From Microvelia longipes (taxonomy: Eukaryota > Arthropoda > Insecta > Hemiptera > Veliidae): a stretch of 64,000 bases of DNA. Below, piece after piece: positions 1 through 11,500 of this stretch. Every line of letters begins with the position of its first letter. Positions within the stretch are counted from its first letter, which is position 1. Location: NCBI GenBank assembly GCA_018340805.1, contig JACMZG010001908.1, positions 40,457,127 to 40,521,126 of the forward strand, given 5' to 3'. Under the pieces are notes generated by a model, which had not been told where the DNA came from, ran no database searches, and saw nothing but the letters and a program-made list of their open reading frames with translations. The translations under genes were made by a program, and so were the position numbers.

Positions 1-1061
1 GTCTGGACTGAGGTTATGATAAAACCATACCCTTCTAATAAATGGGCGTGTAATGAATGGAAAAATTTCCCTTTTCTACGATAAGAATGGTAAGAGAACC
101 CCTTAATTAAATTTTCGCGGTGAAAAGGCCTCTTGCTCTCTTTATTTCACCGCTAATGAGGAAGCCAATTAAGAAAAACCTAGATAAGAGTGGTTTCTAT
201 ATGATAAGGTGAAAAGAGTAGAAATTGATAAGGAAACCCTCTTTTTTAGGAAATTTCCGACCTAAAGGGACTAAACACGGTGTCATCTGCTCCTCTCCCT
301 TATATCCCATTGTCTTTTAAAACAATAGAAAACCCCTATATTTTGATACAAGTATTTTATAACAGTTTTTAATACCTATACGGGTTTTCCAATTAAAAAT
401 ACGCCAATCAATATTTTTGTTTAAAATATAAAAATGCGAAGTAGCCTCGAGGTTTAATTAGAAAATATGAAGACAATATATTTAATTAGAAATCTTGAAA
501 TTCAATACCTAATAAACAATGGGTTAACCAAGATCAGTTACTCAATTATTAATAAAATACTTCTCTCTCCGAATAGGATATTGAACAAAACATAGTGTCT
601 TTGTTATGAGTAAGATATCTGAAACAAGGTTGCTACTAATAGATGTTTTCCAACTGGTCTAGTTGTGTTTTTATCTGGGAAACAGCTTTTATAAACTAAT
701 TAATTTTTATTTATGACACTTTAAACATTCTAAAATTTAAAAATACCGTAAACAAATGCGCACGTTTTTGAAAATTAATTCGCAATAGAAAATTTCGCTT
801 ATGATGTAGGTCGCATAGAAGAGAAAGATCTATACCAGGTAGATCCATTAATAATTTGTTGCGTCATCTATAAACGCAATAAGTATATTAAATGAAAACC
901 AAATGTGAATTAGAATTGTTATTCTAGTTACTCAACTGTCTATATAGGAATATTACATTATATTGTTCTAAAGAAGAGTCATACTTGCAAAGCAGGACTA
1001 GTATTCATAAGTAACGTATAGCCTCGCAAATAAGACTTGCCAACACAATCGTAGTCAAACT
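1..1061. other. AT-rich DNA, nothing recognised
   Basis: No open frame with a recognisable motif and no clear repeat was seen on either strand. The last part may be older sequence of the LINE fragment that follows, but I could not read a protein before about 1062. Confidence 0.5.
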
Positions 1062-1502
1062 ATCAACTATCTGTCAAAAGATATCAATACCTTAAATAGT
1101 TGTGAACCATGTCCTCTTTGCAACATTTATTCTGATTCTCTTGAACACTTCGCCTTACAGTGTTAAAGTCTTAGAGATCTTAGACTAAAATATTTTAACT
1201 AGTCAAAACTTTTTCTATTCTCTGTATGAACTTAATGATAAAACTCTACACTAACTATATTTGCTTACTGTTTAGTTTATAAGGAGAATATCTAGTAACC
1301 CTTAATTACGCCTTTAATGCTGATTTATCAAATCAAAAAAGTAGATATTTATTTTTTTATGTATTTTATTTTATCAAGGCAAGTTGCATTAATTAATATT
1401 TATTCTAATTCAAGAGGACTTTTTTGGTTTATTTAAACTAAGTTTTTTTATTTATTGCAAATATCAATTTGTAAGAACTACATGTTATTTACAAATAAAG
1501 TT

Positions 1503-1538
<36 letters not shown>
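1062..1538 (+). mobile_element. 3' end of a non-LTR retrotransposon with (ATT)n tail
   Basis: Reading from 1062, one frame gives INYLSKDINTLNS followed by CEPCPLCNIYSDSLEHFALQC and a stop at 1164-1166. The C-x2-C-x8-H-x4-C spacing is the zinc-knuckle found after the reverse transcriptase in many LINE ORF2 proteins. Decayed coding continues in another frame (SLRDLRLKYFN at about 1167-1200). About 330 bases of AT-rich 3' UTR end in an AATAAAG-like signal and then TAT/ATT repeats at 1504-1538, the simple tail typical of elements copied by target-primed reverse transcription. Everything upstream (endonuclease, RT) is missing or unreadable, so this is a 5'-truncated dead copy. The clade cannot be assigned from the knuckle alone. 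Confidence 0.75.
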
Positions 1539-1539
<1 letters not shown>

Positions 1540-1667
1540 ATGAAAATACCCAATATCAATATTCGTAAGTCGTATTTAACAGTATCGGTCTGCTCTCGCA
1601 TGTGTGACTGGTGGAAATATCATTTGACTTTAATTTTTATAAATCTTAAAGGCAAAGGAACCCAGTC

Positions 1668-1729
1668 TTGACTTGATAACACTGAGTCGACTTGGTGACA
1701 CTGAGTCTAGTCGACCTGGTAACACTGAT
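1668..1729. repeat. Short tandem repeat, about 19-bp unit, 3 copies
   Basis: Three imperfect copies of a unit reading GACTTGGTAACACTGAGTC lie side by side. No function is apparent. Confidence 0.6.
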
Positions 1730-2288
1730 AATATTATTGTTATAACATATTACGTTGCACTGTTCTAGTAGTGCAAAGCGATTTCATAGTTGTAAAAAGA
1801 ATTCAAGAGGAATTTGAAAAACCCCTTTCTCATTTTGAACTGAAATAACAAAATAAAAGTAGTATAATGAATTCATTGTGAACTGAAACTAATTAAAATC
1901 ATAATAATTAATTCAAACACTGAGTACCTTTGACTTAATTAATATCTTTCTTTCCGTGAGATTGTTACTTTTTAATTTTAAATTGTCCCTTTGGTGGTTT
2001 TTTAATTTTCTATGAAAATCCCTTTTAAAAATTCTGTCTCTCCAAACATAACTGTAAAAAGAGAGGCTAGATTTTAAATAAAAATTAGCTGTCGTGACAA
2101 TTAGCAATTATGGGCTTTTCTCTCGGCCCTCCACCAGGAATAATATCCAAGAAATGTTTAATTAATTCAATTTTTTAGCGTCCATTGTTTTAGAAAATCA
2201 TAAAATTATTTATACGTTTTGAGAGAACTTAGTTTTGATTTTTATGAAGGTTTAATTAATGTAATTTTTATAAATTATACAACAATAT
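1730..2288. other. AT-rich DNA, nothing recognised
   Basis: A 64-codon minus frame at 1913-2107 is low-complexity and lysine/leucine rich. I see no family signature and treat it as chance. Confidence 0.5.
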
Positions 2289-2289
2289 G

Positions 2290-2343
<54 letters not shown>

Positions 2344-2346
2344 ATA
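2289..2346. repeat. (TA)n microsatellite
   Basis: Near-continuous TA dinucleotides directly abut the start of readable LINE sequence, so the tract marks where that element is cut off. Confidence 0.9.
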
Positions 2347-2349
2347 GCA

Positions 2350-3275
2350 ACTTAGCAGCTGGTTCTGTTAGCAATATTTATCCTGAAAGCAAGTCTAATG
2401 AGTGGGCTGTTTTGCTAAAACTCTTTGATTCAGTTGTGCTTGGCAGTCTCTTATACGGATGTAAAGTTTGGTCTAAATCAGTTAGCCAATATTGATGCTT
2501 TTCAGGTACGATTCTTTAAAAGACTACTGCACCTTCCTCGTAACACTCCAAATGCTGTCGTAAGGATGGAAACTGGTCAGCCTCACCTGTCAGTATTGGT
2601 ACTAAAGCTAGCTCTTGGATGGTTAATTAAACTCCTAAGAATGGACTCAAACAGGCTTCCTAAATTGTGTTACCTTAGACTAAAAGAATTAGACTTGTCT
2701 AACGCAAGTCAAGTCAAGTATAACTGGGTATCCCAACTAAGATGTTTATTGGTTGATGTAGGCTACAATGATTTGTGGCTCTTGCAGGACCCAGACATTT
2801 TTCAATCTAAATTATCAGATATTTAGGTACATTTAAAAATCAACTCTTTTATAAAGATCTAAATTCCATCCAAATTTCAAATTATAGTATATTCTATAAT
2901 CACTTTCAATTCGTAAAAAATAATCCTCAATGTTATATCCAGCTTAACATTCCCATCAAAGTAAAGAGAATGATATGTCAGCTGAGAGTAACTGGAAAGT
3001 CATACATAGGATACTATTGTAATGGCAATCTTCATAGGCTCAGCCTTCCTAATAATTGCAAATCTGCAATTGTCAAGAGCCCGAAGCCTAGTGCATATTA
3101 TGTTTCGCTGCCCCATTTATCAACCACTTAGATCTCATTACCTAACAACTAATAATAATAGATCACTGTTTCCCCAAAACTCCATACTACATTAACCAGC
3201 TTTTAACCATGCTAATCCTACTAATTCCTTCCTCCTATATATATATATATATAAATATATATATATTATATAATT

Positions 3276-3334
<59 letters not shown>

Positions 3335-3432
3335 TTATCGCCAACTTTAGAATATACTTTAAGCGTAAAAGTTGCCACAACGACCTGAGCCACAAGGTTC
3401 TAAAAGGGACATCATCATTATCATTTTATCTT
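2350..3432 (+). pseudogene. LINE ORF2 C-terminal region (post-RT domain and CCHC) plus 3' UTR
   Basis: Frame one reads FDSVVLGSLLYGCKVW at about 2428-2475, then shifts into a 133-codon frame (2425-2826) containing FFKRLLHLPRNTPNAV, METGQPHLSVLVLKLAL and NRLPKLCYLRLKELDLSN. This is the pattern of the domain just after the reverse transcriptase thumb in many arthropod LINE proteins. After 2826 the reading resumes in other frames (VKRMICQLRVTGKSY, then CNCQEPEA and HIMFRCPIYQPLRSHYL near 3070-3160), giving the terminal zinc-knuckle region with at least three frameshifts. The 3' UTR holds a (TA)n tract and ends near 3432 after CCACAAGGTTCTAAAAGGG and an ATC/ATT-rich tail. The catalytic RT part is absent; the copy is dead. 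The 3' end matters because the SINE at 63.4 kb appears to share it. Confidence 0.8.
3236..3333. repeat. (TA)n microsatellite within LINE 3' UTR
   Basis: An interrupted TA tract of about 98 bp between the decayed coding end and the conserved last 80 bases of the element. Confidence 0.9.
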
Positions 3433-3815
3433 GTAATAATTATCTTGCAATCCAGTTGCAAATAAAGAAAACTTAAAAGTGTATACTCGGGTAAAATATT
3501 AAGTTTATACTGAATAAAATATTACCAATCTTATATATAATTTTTGATAAATAAATTTAATCAAGTTAGCCATAGCCATTTTAGAGTTTCTCAAAGAGAT
3601 AAATGACGTATAAGAGCTGCTGCCCTTTTCTTTAATATTGAAAATGAACCTATGATACATCCTAGTTTGTTTGATGTTTACTTTTCATTTATATGATCAA
3701 AGTACATAGGAATGTGTCTAGGGGAATCAGGTATTCATCAAACAGCTTTTGTCCAATTTTTAAAAGATATATCTGAAACGAGTAAATAATGTTTTCTTAT
3801 TTTCATTGTAAATTC

Positions 3816-4082
3816 AGTATTGGTTATTATATTTGATGTTACATTAGTTTTGTGATTAGATTTTTCATAAATTTCTTCTTGTTTCGTGAAAAATAATTTA
3901 AGTACTTGACCATTTAATTTATTTCTTTTATTAAAAAGAACTTAACCATTGATCTTTTTATTACAAAGTACTTGTGATTTGTGATATAATTTTAAAATTG
4001 TTCATTCTCACAAAAAATGTGTGGAAAACTTAAAAAAATTAGTATTGGTTATTTGATGTTACATTAGTTTTGTGATTAGATT
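3816..4082. repeat. Direct repeat pair of about 45 bp
   Basis: The segment at 3816-3864 recurs at 4041-4082 with a 7-base difference in length; both read AGTATTGGTTATT... then TTACATTAGTTTTGTGATTA. The spacing is about 225 bp, so this may be a local segmental duplication. Confidence 0.7.
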
Positions 4083-5210
4083 GTTTTGATAATTTTTATT
4101 AAGTTTAGCAGAAAACAATGTTGCTGCACTACTTTCTAAACGGTGAGGAAGCATTGCTCATTTGCAAAATTTATATTAGTATTTGGTATAATTTAAGAAA
4201 AAGTAGAAAAGTAAGAAACTATATATGTATTCTGTTCTAATTCCCCTATTGAAATCAGTACAGAATACAAATATAGTAAATAAACTTTTTAAGGACCTCT
4301 ATTTAAAATTATTACTGATTTTGAGGAAAAATAGGTCAAAAATATTAATATATTGTTCATATTTATGATAAATATAGCTCAATTAGTGCTATTTAGTATT
4401 TTTGACGGATTTTTTCTGATTATGAGTAAAATATATTAAATATATATTTAATTTATTATATTTAATATTATATATTTAAAATATGGTAAATATTTTTTTT
4501 TTAAATATCTTATGAGAACCTCGTAAACTTTTCTCACCATATCCGAATTTAATTTAGTATCTTTCTGCGTTAGATCTCTAGTTAAGCGGCAATAAGAAAA
4601 AATAAGTCTCAAGGGACCCATTTATTTTTAACTCAATGAACTATTCCTTTGACCGTTTAGAATATTTTCAGGTATGAGCTTAAAAACAATATGAAGAGTA
4701 AATAATGGTAGTAGTAAAGTAATATCGAGTGAATTTTTAATTAAATTTTGGACAAAAGAAACTAAGATAATTAAATAGATAAAATACGTATAGATAATAA
4801 CTTACTTACTTATATATACTTGCATAAATTATATTCAGGGTTGTAATTAATGGAATAAGTGTATTTTAACCATTCATGGCGCACCATTTAGGCCTACGTT
4901 CTGCGAAATTAAGCTTATGTATGAAAGGAGCAATAACTTGTATCTAAGATTGTTTTATTAGATTCAGGAGCATGTTTTCGTTTGTTAGTTTATTCTTCGT
5001 TGACAGTCTAAACAAGATCTTTTATATTTACTCTCATAGTTTGAATTGGAACTTATAAATTGCTTATATTAAGACTTTACTTTAAAATAAAAAAGTAGGT
5101 TGGTATTTTTAAAAGGAGTTATAAACTTTATTTGAGGTAGAACGTAAAAATGAAACAAAACTTTTTTAAGTACTCAATTAATTATAACTTAAGTGAGGAA
5201 AAAAATTAAA

Positions 5211-5780
5211 AGTTAATACTTATTTGTTATTATTAACTAAGATGCTCTTTAGTTATTAAAAAGTTAATAAAATTTATGGAGAAGTATAAAAGAACAAACT
5301 TTCGAGGATCATTCATCTTAAAGTTTTAAAACCACTGGTTTTATACAAACTTTGGGAATTTTCCCTCGAAATCTAACAAAGAAATATAAAAATATCTTAA
5401 GCCACAAGGGGGTAAGTAGACAGAAAAAGAAACCTTTTTGGAACGGAGTGAGGTTCTAACAGGTTTAAGTATGATGAATGAATGTTAAAGGGGTTATGAA
5501 AGTAAAACCTTTTTGTAGACTTTTATAACTCTTTTTAATAAAAGTTAAAATATTCTTTTGGTAAAAGTTTTGGAGGATTTGGTAAATTATTGTCGCAGAA
5601 GTACGTAAAGATCTCAATTTAGCTCGATTTAAATTAGCAAGAGCTCTGTAGAGAAAAATAATGATGGGCGTAGAAAAGTTGTACATCTGCTTGGCTGTAC
5701 ACACAGGGCAAAAGTTACAACAAATTAGAAAATTTGTGAAGATTAATTTCATAAAAATAAAGTTAATACTTATTTGTTAT
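5211..5780. repeat. 20-bp exact direct repeats flanking 530 bp
   Basis: AGTTAATACTTATTTGTTAT occurs at 5211-5230 and again at 5761-5780, both preceded by A residues. The length would suit a target-site duplication around an unrecognised insertion, but no poly-A or inverted terminus is visible inside. Confidence 0.4.
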
Positions 5781-7024
5781 AATATTAGCATAATTTGTTA
5801 ATTAAACATAATTTCAAATAAGAAATTTGAAGTTCTGTTTCAGCTCTTTGCTTATAGTCTTGAGGCTGTACCTCTCTAATCATATTCTCTATTTCAGCAT
5901 TAAATTGCTAAAATATTAGTTTCTATTTTATCAGTGTTGAATCAATCACAATCTATACATATACAATAATTTGTAGGGCTATAATAGTGTAATCTAAAAT
6001 CAGTATATTACTATGATTACTAAACGACAATATATTTATGTATTGATAGAATTATATATTTAGTTTTAGAACTACGGGTTGATTAGTAGCTATATTTTGT
6101 TTTAATTATGTAATTCTATCGTTCAAAAATACGTACAAATCAAAATTAGTTCAAGACAATAAACTCAAATCAATTGTTCGCATTATTTTATTCCTTTCTT
6201 GTAGTTTTAGCGTTAATTTGTATTACTTGAGAACATATATACATTTTTTGTAACTAACAATTGTATTTAGTGTCATAGAATATGTATTTAATAGAGAGAC
6301 GTAAAATGATAGATGGTGTAACATTGTTAATGTATATAGATACGGATTCTGTCACATCATATCTCTATGGACATAAACCTTAACGTAATTTCCTGAGGGT
6401 AGTCCAAAACCAGGAAACAACCCTTCTCTTTAGCACCTATAAGCCTAAACATTAAATATTAACTATTAATATATTAGAATCATGTGTAAAAACTTTGCGA
6501 GAAATTGATGATTTTATGACGTTTTTTCCAGTCGTATTCCTTGTTAAAATTTTAATGTTAGGAAATGAGAGAAGTTACGTGAATGGTGATATATTTCACT
6601 AGGTTTGCTTTATAAGAATTGAGTTAAATATGTCATCATGCTGTGTTGGATTTGTTCAATGTTAATAAATATTAACATAACAATAATAAATATTTATTCA
6701 TAAATGATTTTTGCTTTGAGAGACTGCATTTGTTTGGATATCTTTAGAGTTTGGGTCGTTTAGAATGACAGACTGACAAAAAATATAGACTAAGATATTG
6801 TATAATTTTGAGACTTATGTTGCAAAAAAACAACATGCATATCGGTACTTTGTTTAAAGTTAATTTGAGTAGAATCGTCGCAATCCCTACGACGTAGAAA
6901 TCCTCATTAAAACGATTACAAGCTTTGAGCGAGGCAACCAAACAATACAGTACTTATATTTGTGAGTTAAATATTTTATTTATTAGATAATACTTATTTG
7001 ACGTTCTGAGTAATTTGCGTCATG

Positions 7025-7150
7025 CTATATGTCTGTCTGAGTGTGTGTATATGTTACACTTAACTCTTGCTGTGTGTATGCTTGAAGGGTAAAACAATAT
7101 ACGAAAATCAGACTTAAGGTCGAGTTGTGCCGCTTGGAAAAATAAATTTG
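7025..7150 (+). repeat. Diverged fragment of the 5S-core dispersed repeat
   Basis: GTCTGTCTGAGTGTGTGT followed by ACGAAAATCA and GTTGTGCCGCTTGGAAAA lines up in order with the middle of the better copies at 19.24 and 22.62 kb. Neither terminus nor the 5S-like block is kept. Confidence 0.55.
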
Positions 7151-8277
7151 TTTAGATAAATAAATTTTTAAAATAGGTTAAATGCGTTAACCTATTCAGC
7201 TGAATTATTAAAATTTGTTAAAAAACGAAAAATTTGAAACTAATATATGATATTGGTCACCATTTAGACTTTTAATCTTTTTACTTTGAGTTACATAAAA
7301 AATCTGATTTTTTTAAAGTTATAGTGAAAATGTATATTTTATTATTTTATACTTATAACCATATAATTTCTACAAAATTAATACGATATAAAAAAGTTTG
7401 ATTAAATCTGTCAAAACTATAATTAATTTTGTTATTCGATTTTAGACAAAAGTCTAAAATTTCAAGTCTTTCGAGAACATAAGGACCTAGTTGAATGCTT
7501 AGTTGAAACTTAGATGAATGACCGTCTACTCTATTACTTTTAGAAACCTAAATCAACCAAAATTCATCACACCTTTAAAATTTGTTTCAAAATAACTCTG
7601 AGGTCGAGCAATAATACCATAAATATAAATAATAATATAAATAAATAAATTTAATTTATTTCCATCTTAATAACTATTTACAATTTTAACATAACAAAAT
7701 ACAATACAATAATTTTTTAATTTTTTTTAAATTATAATGAAAAAAAAAGATGAGCCTCCTCAAGGCAAAGCCAGAGGGAGGAGGCTGCCTGTAAACTTTG
7801 CATAGGCTTTATTGCAACACACTTTTTGCTACTCTTTAAGATGTAACTAACATTTATTTATGTCAATATTAAGCTTTACTATTAATAGTTTTTTAATGAT
7901 TTTTTGAACATTTACGAAAAGTTAAATAACATACAGAAAAATTGATATTAAATTATAGAAATGTTAGAGCTTATTATGTAAGCTAATCTTAGATATAAAT
8001 AACTGCTAGAGTCATCTTAGTTATATTAACTGAAAATTATTGTTTTCTAAACTTAACAATAGCTAGATTATACAGACAAAAAGAAATGTATATTAATATA
8101 TAAAAATATAGAACTCTGTACCTAATATAATTGCTAATAGTTAGAGATAAGGTATTTAAGATTTGATTAAATGTAATTATTTAGTCGGCTTTTAGCGTGG
8201 GTCGTGGTAGATCGTATCCGTAAAGTGTAATTTTTTATTTTAAAAACATTATAATTTTATATTAATTTTTAGATTCT
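7151..8277. other. AT-rich DNA with a GGCAAAGCC hairpin
   Basis: At 7751-7784 the arms AGCCTCCTC and GAGGAGGCT enclose AAGGCAAAGCCAGAGG. This resembles the GGCGAAGCC motif of the repeats at 28.7 and 40.5 kb. If the LINE fragment starting at 8278 (minus) keeps its 3' UTR, this region would be it; no simple tail confirms that. Confidence 0.4.
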
Positions 8278-8760
8278 TTATGTCTTATCATTCTTATTTC
8301 TAATATAGAATAGTTTTTTGAGTTTATTTTTAAATTTTTCTTTAGAGTCAGCTATTTTTATATCTTGAGGTAGTGAATTGAATAGAGTTGGTGCTAAGTA
8401 TCTGTAAAATCTTTGCATTTTAGTGGTGTGACAAAGTGGTATATGCTGTGGTTTATATGATTGGTATCTAGTATTGTACGTATGGACTGGAGTTGGATTA
8501 TCTTTATTATTATAATATTTTGTAAGTACAACTTTTCGTATAATAATTGAATTGGCAAAATTAAAATCTTTGTATTCTGCAGTAGATGATTTTCTTGGTC
8601 TACGTAAAATAATTTTAATTATCTTTCTTTGCAATATATTTAATGATTTTAAATTAGTTTGCGAGGCTGATCCATACACTTGATACTAGTGCAATTAATG
8701 ATTCTAAATGCAAAATATATCTGACGTAAATTTTTTTAAGAAATAATAAACAGTTTTTTC
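8278..8760 (-). pseudogene. LINE ORF2 extreme C-terminus
   Basis: The 133-codon minus frame at 8278-8679 contains GSASQTNLKSLNILQRKIIK, then YNTRYQSYK and LAPTLFNSLPQDIK followed by a lysine-rich FKNKLKKLF. That order (LQRKAIRII-like, HNTR-like, W/LFNSLP-like, FKKKLKK) is the usual C-terminus of CR1/Jockey-type ORF2 proteins. Upstream (to about 8760) LRQIYFAF is readable after a frameshift. It fits directly after the thumb relic that ends near 10000, so it probably belongs to the same element, now separated from it by about 1.2 kb of foreign sequence. It ends with a natural-looking stop at 8278. Confidence 0.75.
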
Positions 8761-9990
8761 TAAGTCCTTTGTATTTAATGTATGTGTGACAAAAACATTA
8801 TGGGGATGATGTTCAGTTAGAGAATACTAGCAGATTCGTTCAAATAATTTAATAAGTCGTGGAGATCGAAATCATGGGATAGATTAATGGTTTAGTTCTT
8901 AATCGAGTCAGGTAGAAGTGGAAACAACGATAGTAAGAGTTTAGGTAGAACGAAGTAAGTTCGTTAGGTCTTTTAGTATAGGTTGTGAACATTAGTTTCT
9001 GAAAAGAAGTCAGTCAGTTAGTCTTTAGTATAGGTCGTGAAAACATTAGGTCTGAAAGAAGTGAGTCAGTTCGATAATGTAAAATAAAGGTAAGTAAAAA
9101 TTTGGGTCTCAAGTAGAAAGTCAGTCAGTTTTTTAAAAAAAATTGAGTAAGATGTTCATTTTGATTCATTTTCAGAAATAAGTAGTTAATATACTCGAAA
9201 AAGTCAAGGTAGAAATAAAAGAAGTTTGTAATTTGTAAGTTGTAAGTCTTTCTATTACATTAAGGTCTTTACGTTTATTCAGTTTAGATATAATAATTTA
9301 GTTTGATTCAGTTAGTTGTTTCTAGATAGAGGTAGCGCACAAGTAGGTATTTTAATTAAGTATTTTCAGTTGTTCAGATGTAGAGAAAACAAAAGGGGGT
9401 AAAATATGTATGGTTGGTAATAGTCTGTTGTAGGTTAAAACATAATAATTTTTTGTGAAAAAAGTTACCTCCACAGATCTTTTATCTCCAGGGTTTGACT
9501 ATTTCGTCATTGAGATTGTGGATGGAAACTAAGAACATAGTAGATAGTTTTTTTATGTTCTTGTTTCTATGACGGTTTATGATGTCTTTGGTGTTAGAAG
9601 TGCTCACTTATTGTAGGTAAGTTTAAAAAAATGAAAACTTAAATGTTTTGGTATTAGGATAAAAAGAAAATTTTGGAGTTCTAGTTTGTTTAGTTTCGAT
9701 TTTACTTTTAGTAATTTTTATGATTTAAATTTAATTTGCGCTAGAATCTATGTATATTAATTGTTGGAAGTTTTTTGTGTTTTGTTTACATGAAATTGAT
9801 AGTTTTATTTTAAAAAGTAGTTTATTTTCATTGATAAAATATTTTTTGGGGAAATATATTGAAATATTAAATAAAGGGTTAATGTGACAAATAGTGTAAT
9901 CGTAAGGAATCTAGGTGTGGAGGATGTTGAAAATATAAAATAGAATAGTTGACAGATGAAAAATATTAAGTGTAATTGTCATGTAATGTC
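8761..9990. other. Unidentified 1.2-kb segment interrupting the LINE
   Basis: The LINE reading frame breaks at about 9995 after FGFLSKKKY and resumes at about 8760 with LRQIYFAF, which are normally adjacent. The intervening sequence has no LINE-like protein. It holds two to three tandem copies of a roughly 60-bp unit at 8951-9072 (TTTAGTATAGGTYGTGAA... and GTCAGTCAGTT motifs). No clear terminal repeat or target duplication was found, so its class is unknown. Confidence 0.5.
8951..9072. repeat. Imperfect tandem repeat, about 60-bp unit
   Basis: The block with CTTTTAGTATAGGTTGTGA and CATTAGTTTCTGAAA is followed by a second copy reading TCTTTAGTATAGGTCGTGA and CATTAGGTCTGAAAG, and a third partial start GTGAGTCAGTTCG. 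Confidence 0.65.
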
Positions 9991-9994
9991 AATT

Positions 9995-10745
9995 ATATTT
10001 CTTCTTACTCAGGAATCCAAAGCGTTTTCATTTTTCACAGTAATGGTTATGTTGAATTTTTCCAATTTTAGATTTTTCATCAATTATTAACCCCAGGTAT
10101 TTTATGTTTTGTTACTTTATCCAGTTTGGTACAGTCACAGTTTTGTCGCTTTGACATTCTAATTTATGTATTTTTTGTAATTAAAAGTCCGGTGGTTGAG
10201 TGCGCTTGGTCGTGGTGAGTAAGTTTATGTACTTCGTTTTGTTAATATTAGATAATAAGTTTTCTTTAAGCCATCTATATATCACAATTAATACCTTTTT
10301 AGCCTGTTTATAGCAGTCTCCCAGTTTTATCAGCTGAAAATACGATAGTTCCTCGTCAGCATATCTACTGCTAATAAATAAGCATCCGATATATTCAGCA
10401 TATCGTTTATAATGAATTATACAAAAGGAAGCGGCGAGAGTCCGCCTTGGGTATCCAGTGTTTTTAATAACCTATTTCCTATAACCATCATTACTCTTAC
10501 TCTCTTGTTTTCTGTTCGTTAAAATAGCTTTTGACCATTCATGGAATTTTACTCTGGCTAGAGTTATAATAATTAATCTAATAGTATTTCCGTGGCAGAC
10601 CAGTATCAAAAGCTTTTTAAATAGGAATATATGGAAGATACATTTTTTAATTATTATCTAGACCTTGGCAGACGAAATCATTTAGTTTTAAGCATAGCAT
10701 CAGCTGTGGCTTAATTCCATCTCTGGAAAACCCCAAATTGAATTA
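9995..10745 (-). pseudogene. LINE reverse transcriptase relic (fingers, palm, thumb)
   Basis: Starting next to the gap, minus-strand frames read NSIWGF (like NQFGF), then KKAFDT (motif A), RVKFHEWSKAILTNRKQ, TGYPRRTLAAS (in place of G-x-PQG-x-LxP) and FSADKTG after the palm. Further on come RWLKENLLSNINKTKY and KYLGLIIDEKSKIGKIQH, the thumb motif. The YADD box is not readable; the corresponding stretch is scrambled by frameshifts (ADE and AVD variants in neighbouring frames). At least four frame changes and several stops are needed, so no enzyme could be made. It continues from the endonuclease across the gap. Confidence 0.75.
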
Positions 10746-10746
10746 A

Positions 10747-10765
10747 TTTTTTTTTTTTTGGGGGG

Positions 10766-10813
<48 letters not shown>

Positions 10814-11500
10814 TNNNNNNNNNNNNNNNNNNNNNNNNNNNNNNNNNNNNNNNNNNNNNNNNNNNNNNNNNNNNNNNNNNNNNNNNNNNNNNNNNNNNNN
10901 NNNNNNNNNNNNNNNNNNNNNNNNNNNNNNNNNNNNNNNNNNNNNNNNNNNNNNNNNNNNNNNNNNNNNNNNNNNNNNNNNNNNNNNNNNNNNNNNNNNN
11001 NNNNNNNNNNNNNNNNNNNNNNNNNNNNNNNNNNNNNNNNNNNNNNNNNNNNNNNNNNNNNNNNNNNNNNNNNNNNNNNNNNNNNNNNNNNNNNNNNNNN
11101 NNNNNNNNNNNNNNNNNNNNNNNNNNNNNNNNNNNNNNNNNNNNNNNNNNNNNNNNNNNNNNNNNNNNNNNNNNNNNNNNNNNNNNNNNNNNNNNNNNNN
11201 NNNNNNNNNNNNNNNNNNNNNNNNNNNNNNNNNNNNNNNNNNNNNNNNNNNNNNNNNNNNNNNNNNNNNNNNNNNNNNNNNNNNNNNNNNNNNNNNNNNN
11301 NNNNNNNNNNNNNNNNNNNNNNNNNNNNNNNNNNNNNNNNNNNNNNNNNNNNNNNNNNNNNNNNNNNNNNNNNNNNNNNNNNNNNNNNNNNNNNNNNNNN
11401 NNNNNNNNNNNNNNNNNNNNNNNNNNNNNNNNNNNNNNNNNNNNNNNNNNNNNNNNNNNNNNNNNNNNNNNNNNNNNNNNNNNNNNNNNNNNNNNNNNNN
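10747..11500. other. Assembly gap (N run 10815-11500) with homopolymer edge
   Basis: T, G, A and T homopolymers (10747-10814, including a 44-base A run) lead straight into 686 N. This is what a draft assembly does at a collapsed or badly read edge, so the homopolymers should not be read as biology. The two open frames that span the N run are empty. Confidence 0.95.

Larger units (their letters stand above)
3433..7020. other. AT-rich DNA with minor direct repeats
   Basis: No coding signal was recognised. It holds the direct repeats at 3816/4041 and 5211/5761 listed separately. Minus frames of 95 and 65 codons (5465-5752, 6744-6941) have no recognisable family motif. Confidence 0.5.

Noticed and set aside
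7700..7790. Rho-independent terminator or bacterial operon signal
   Set aside because: The hairpin resembles a terminator, but the window is eukaryotic and the motif belongs to a dispersed repeat.
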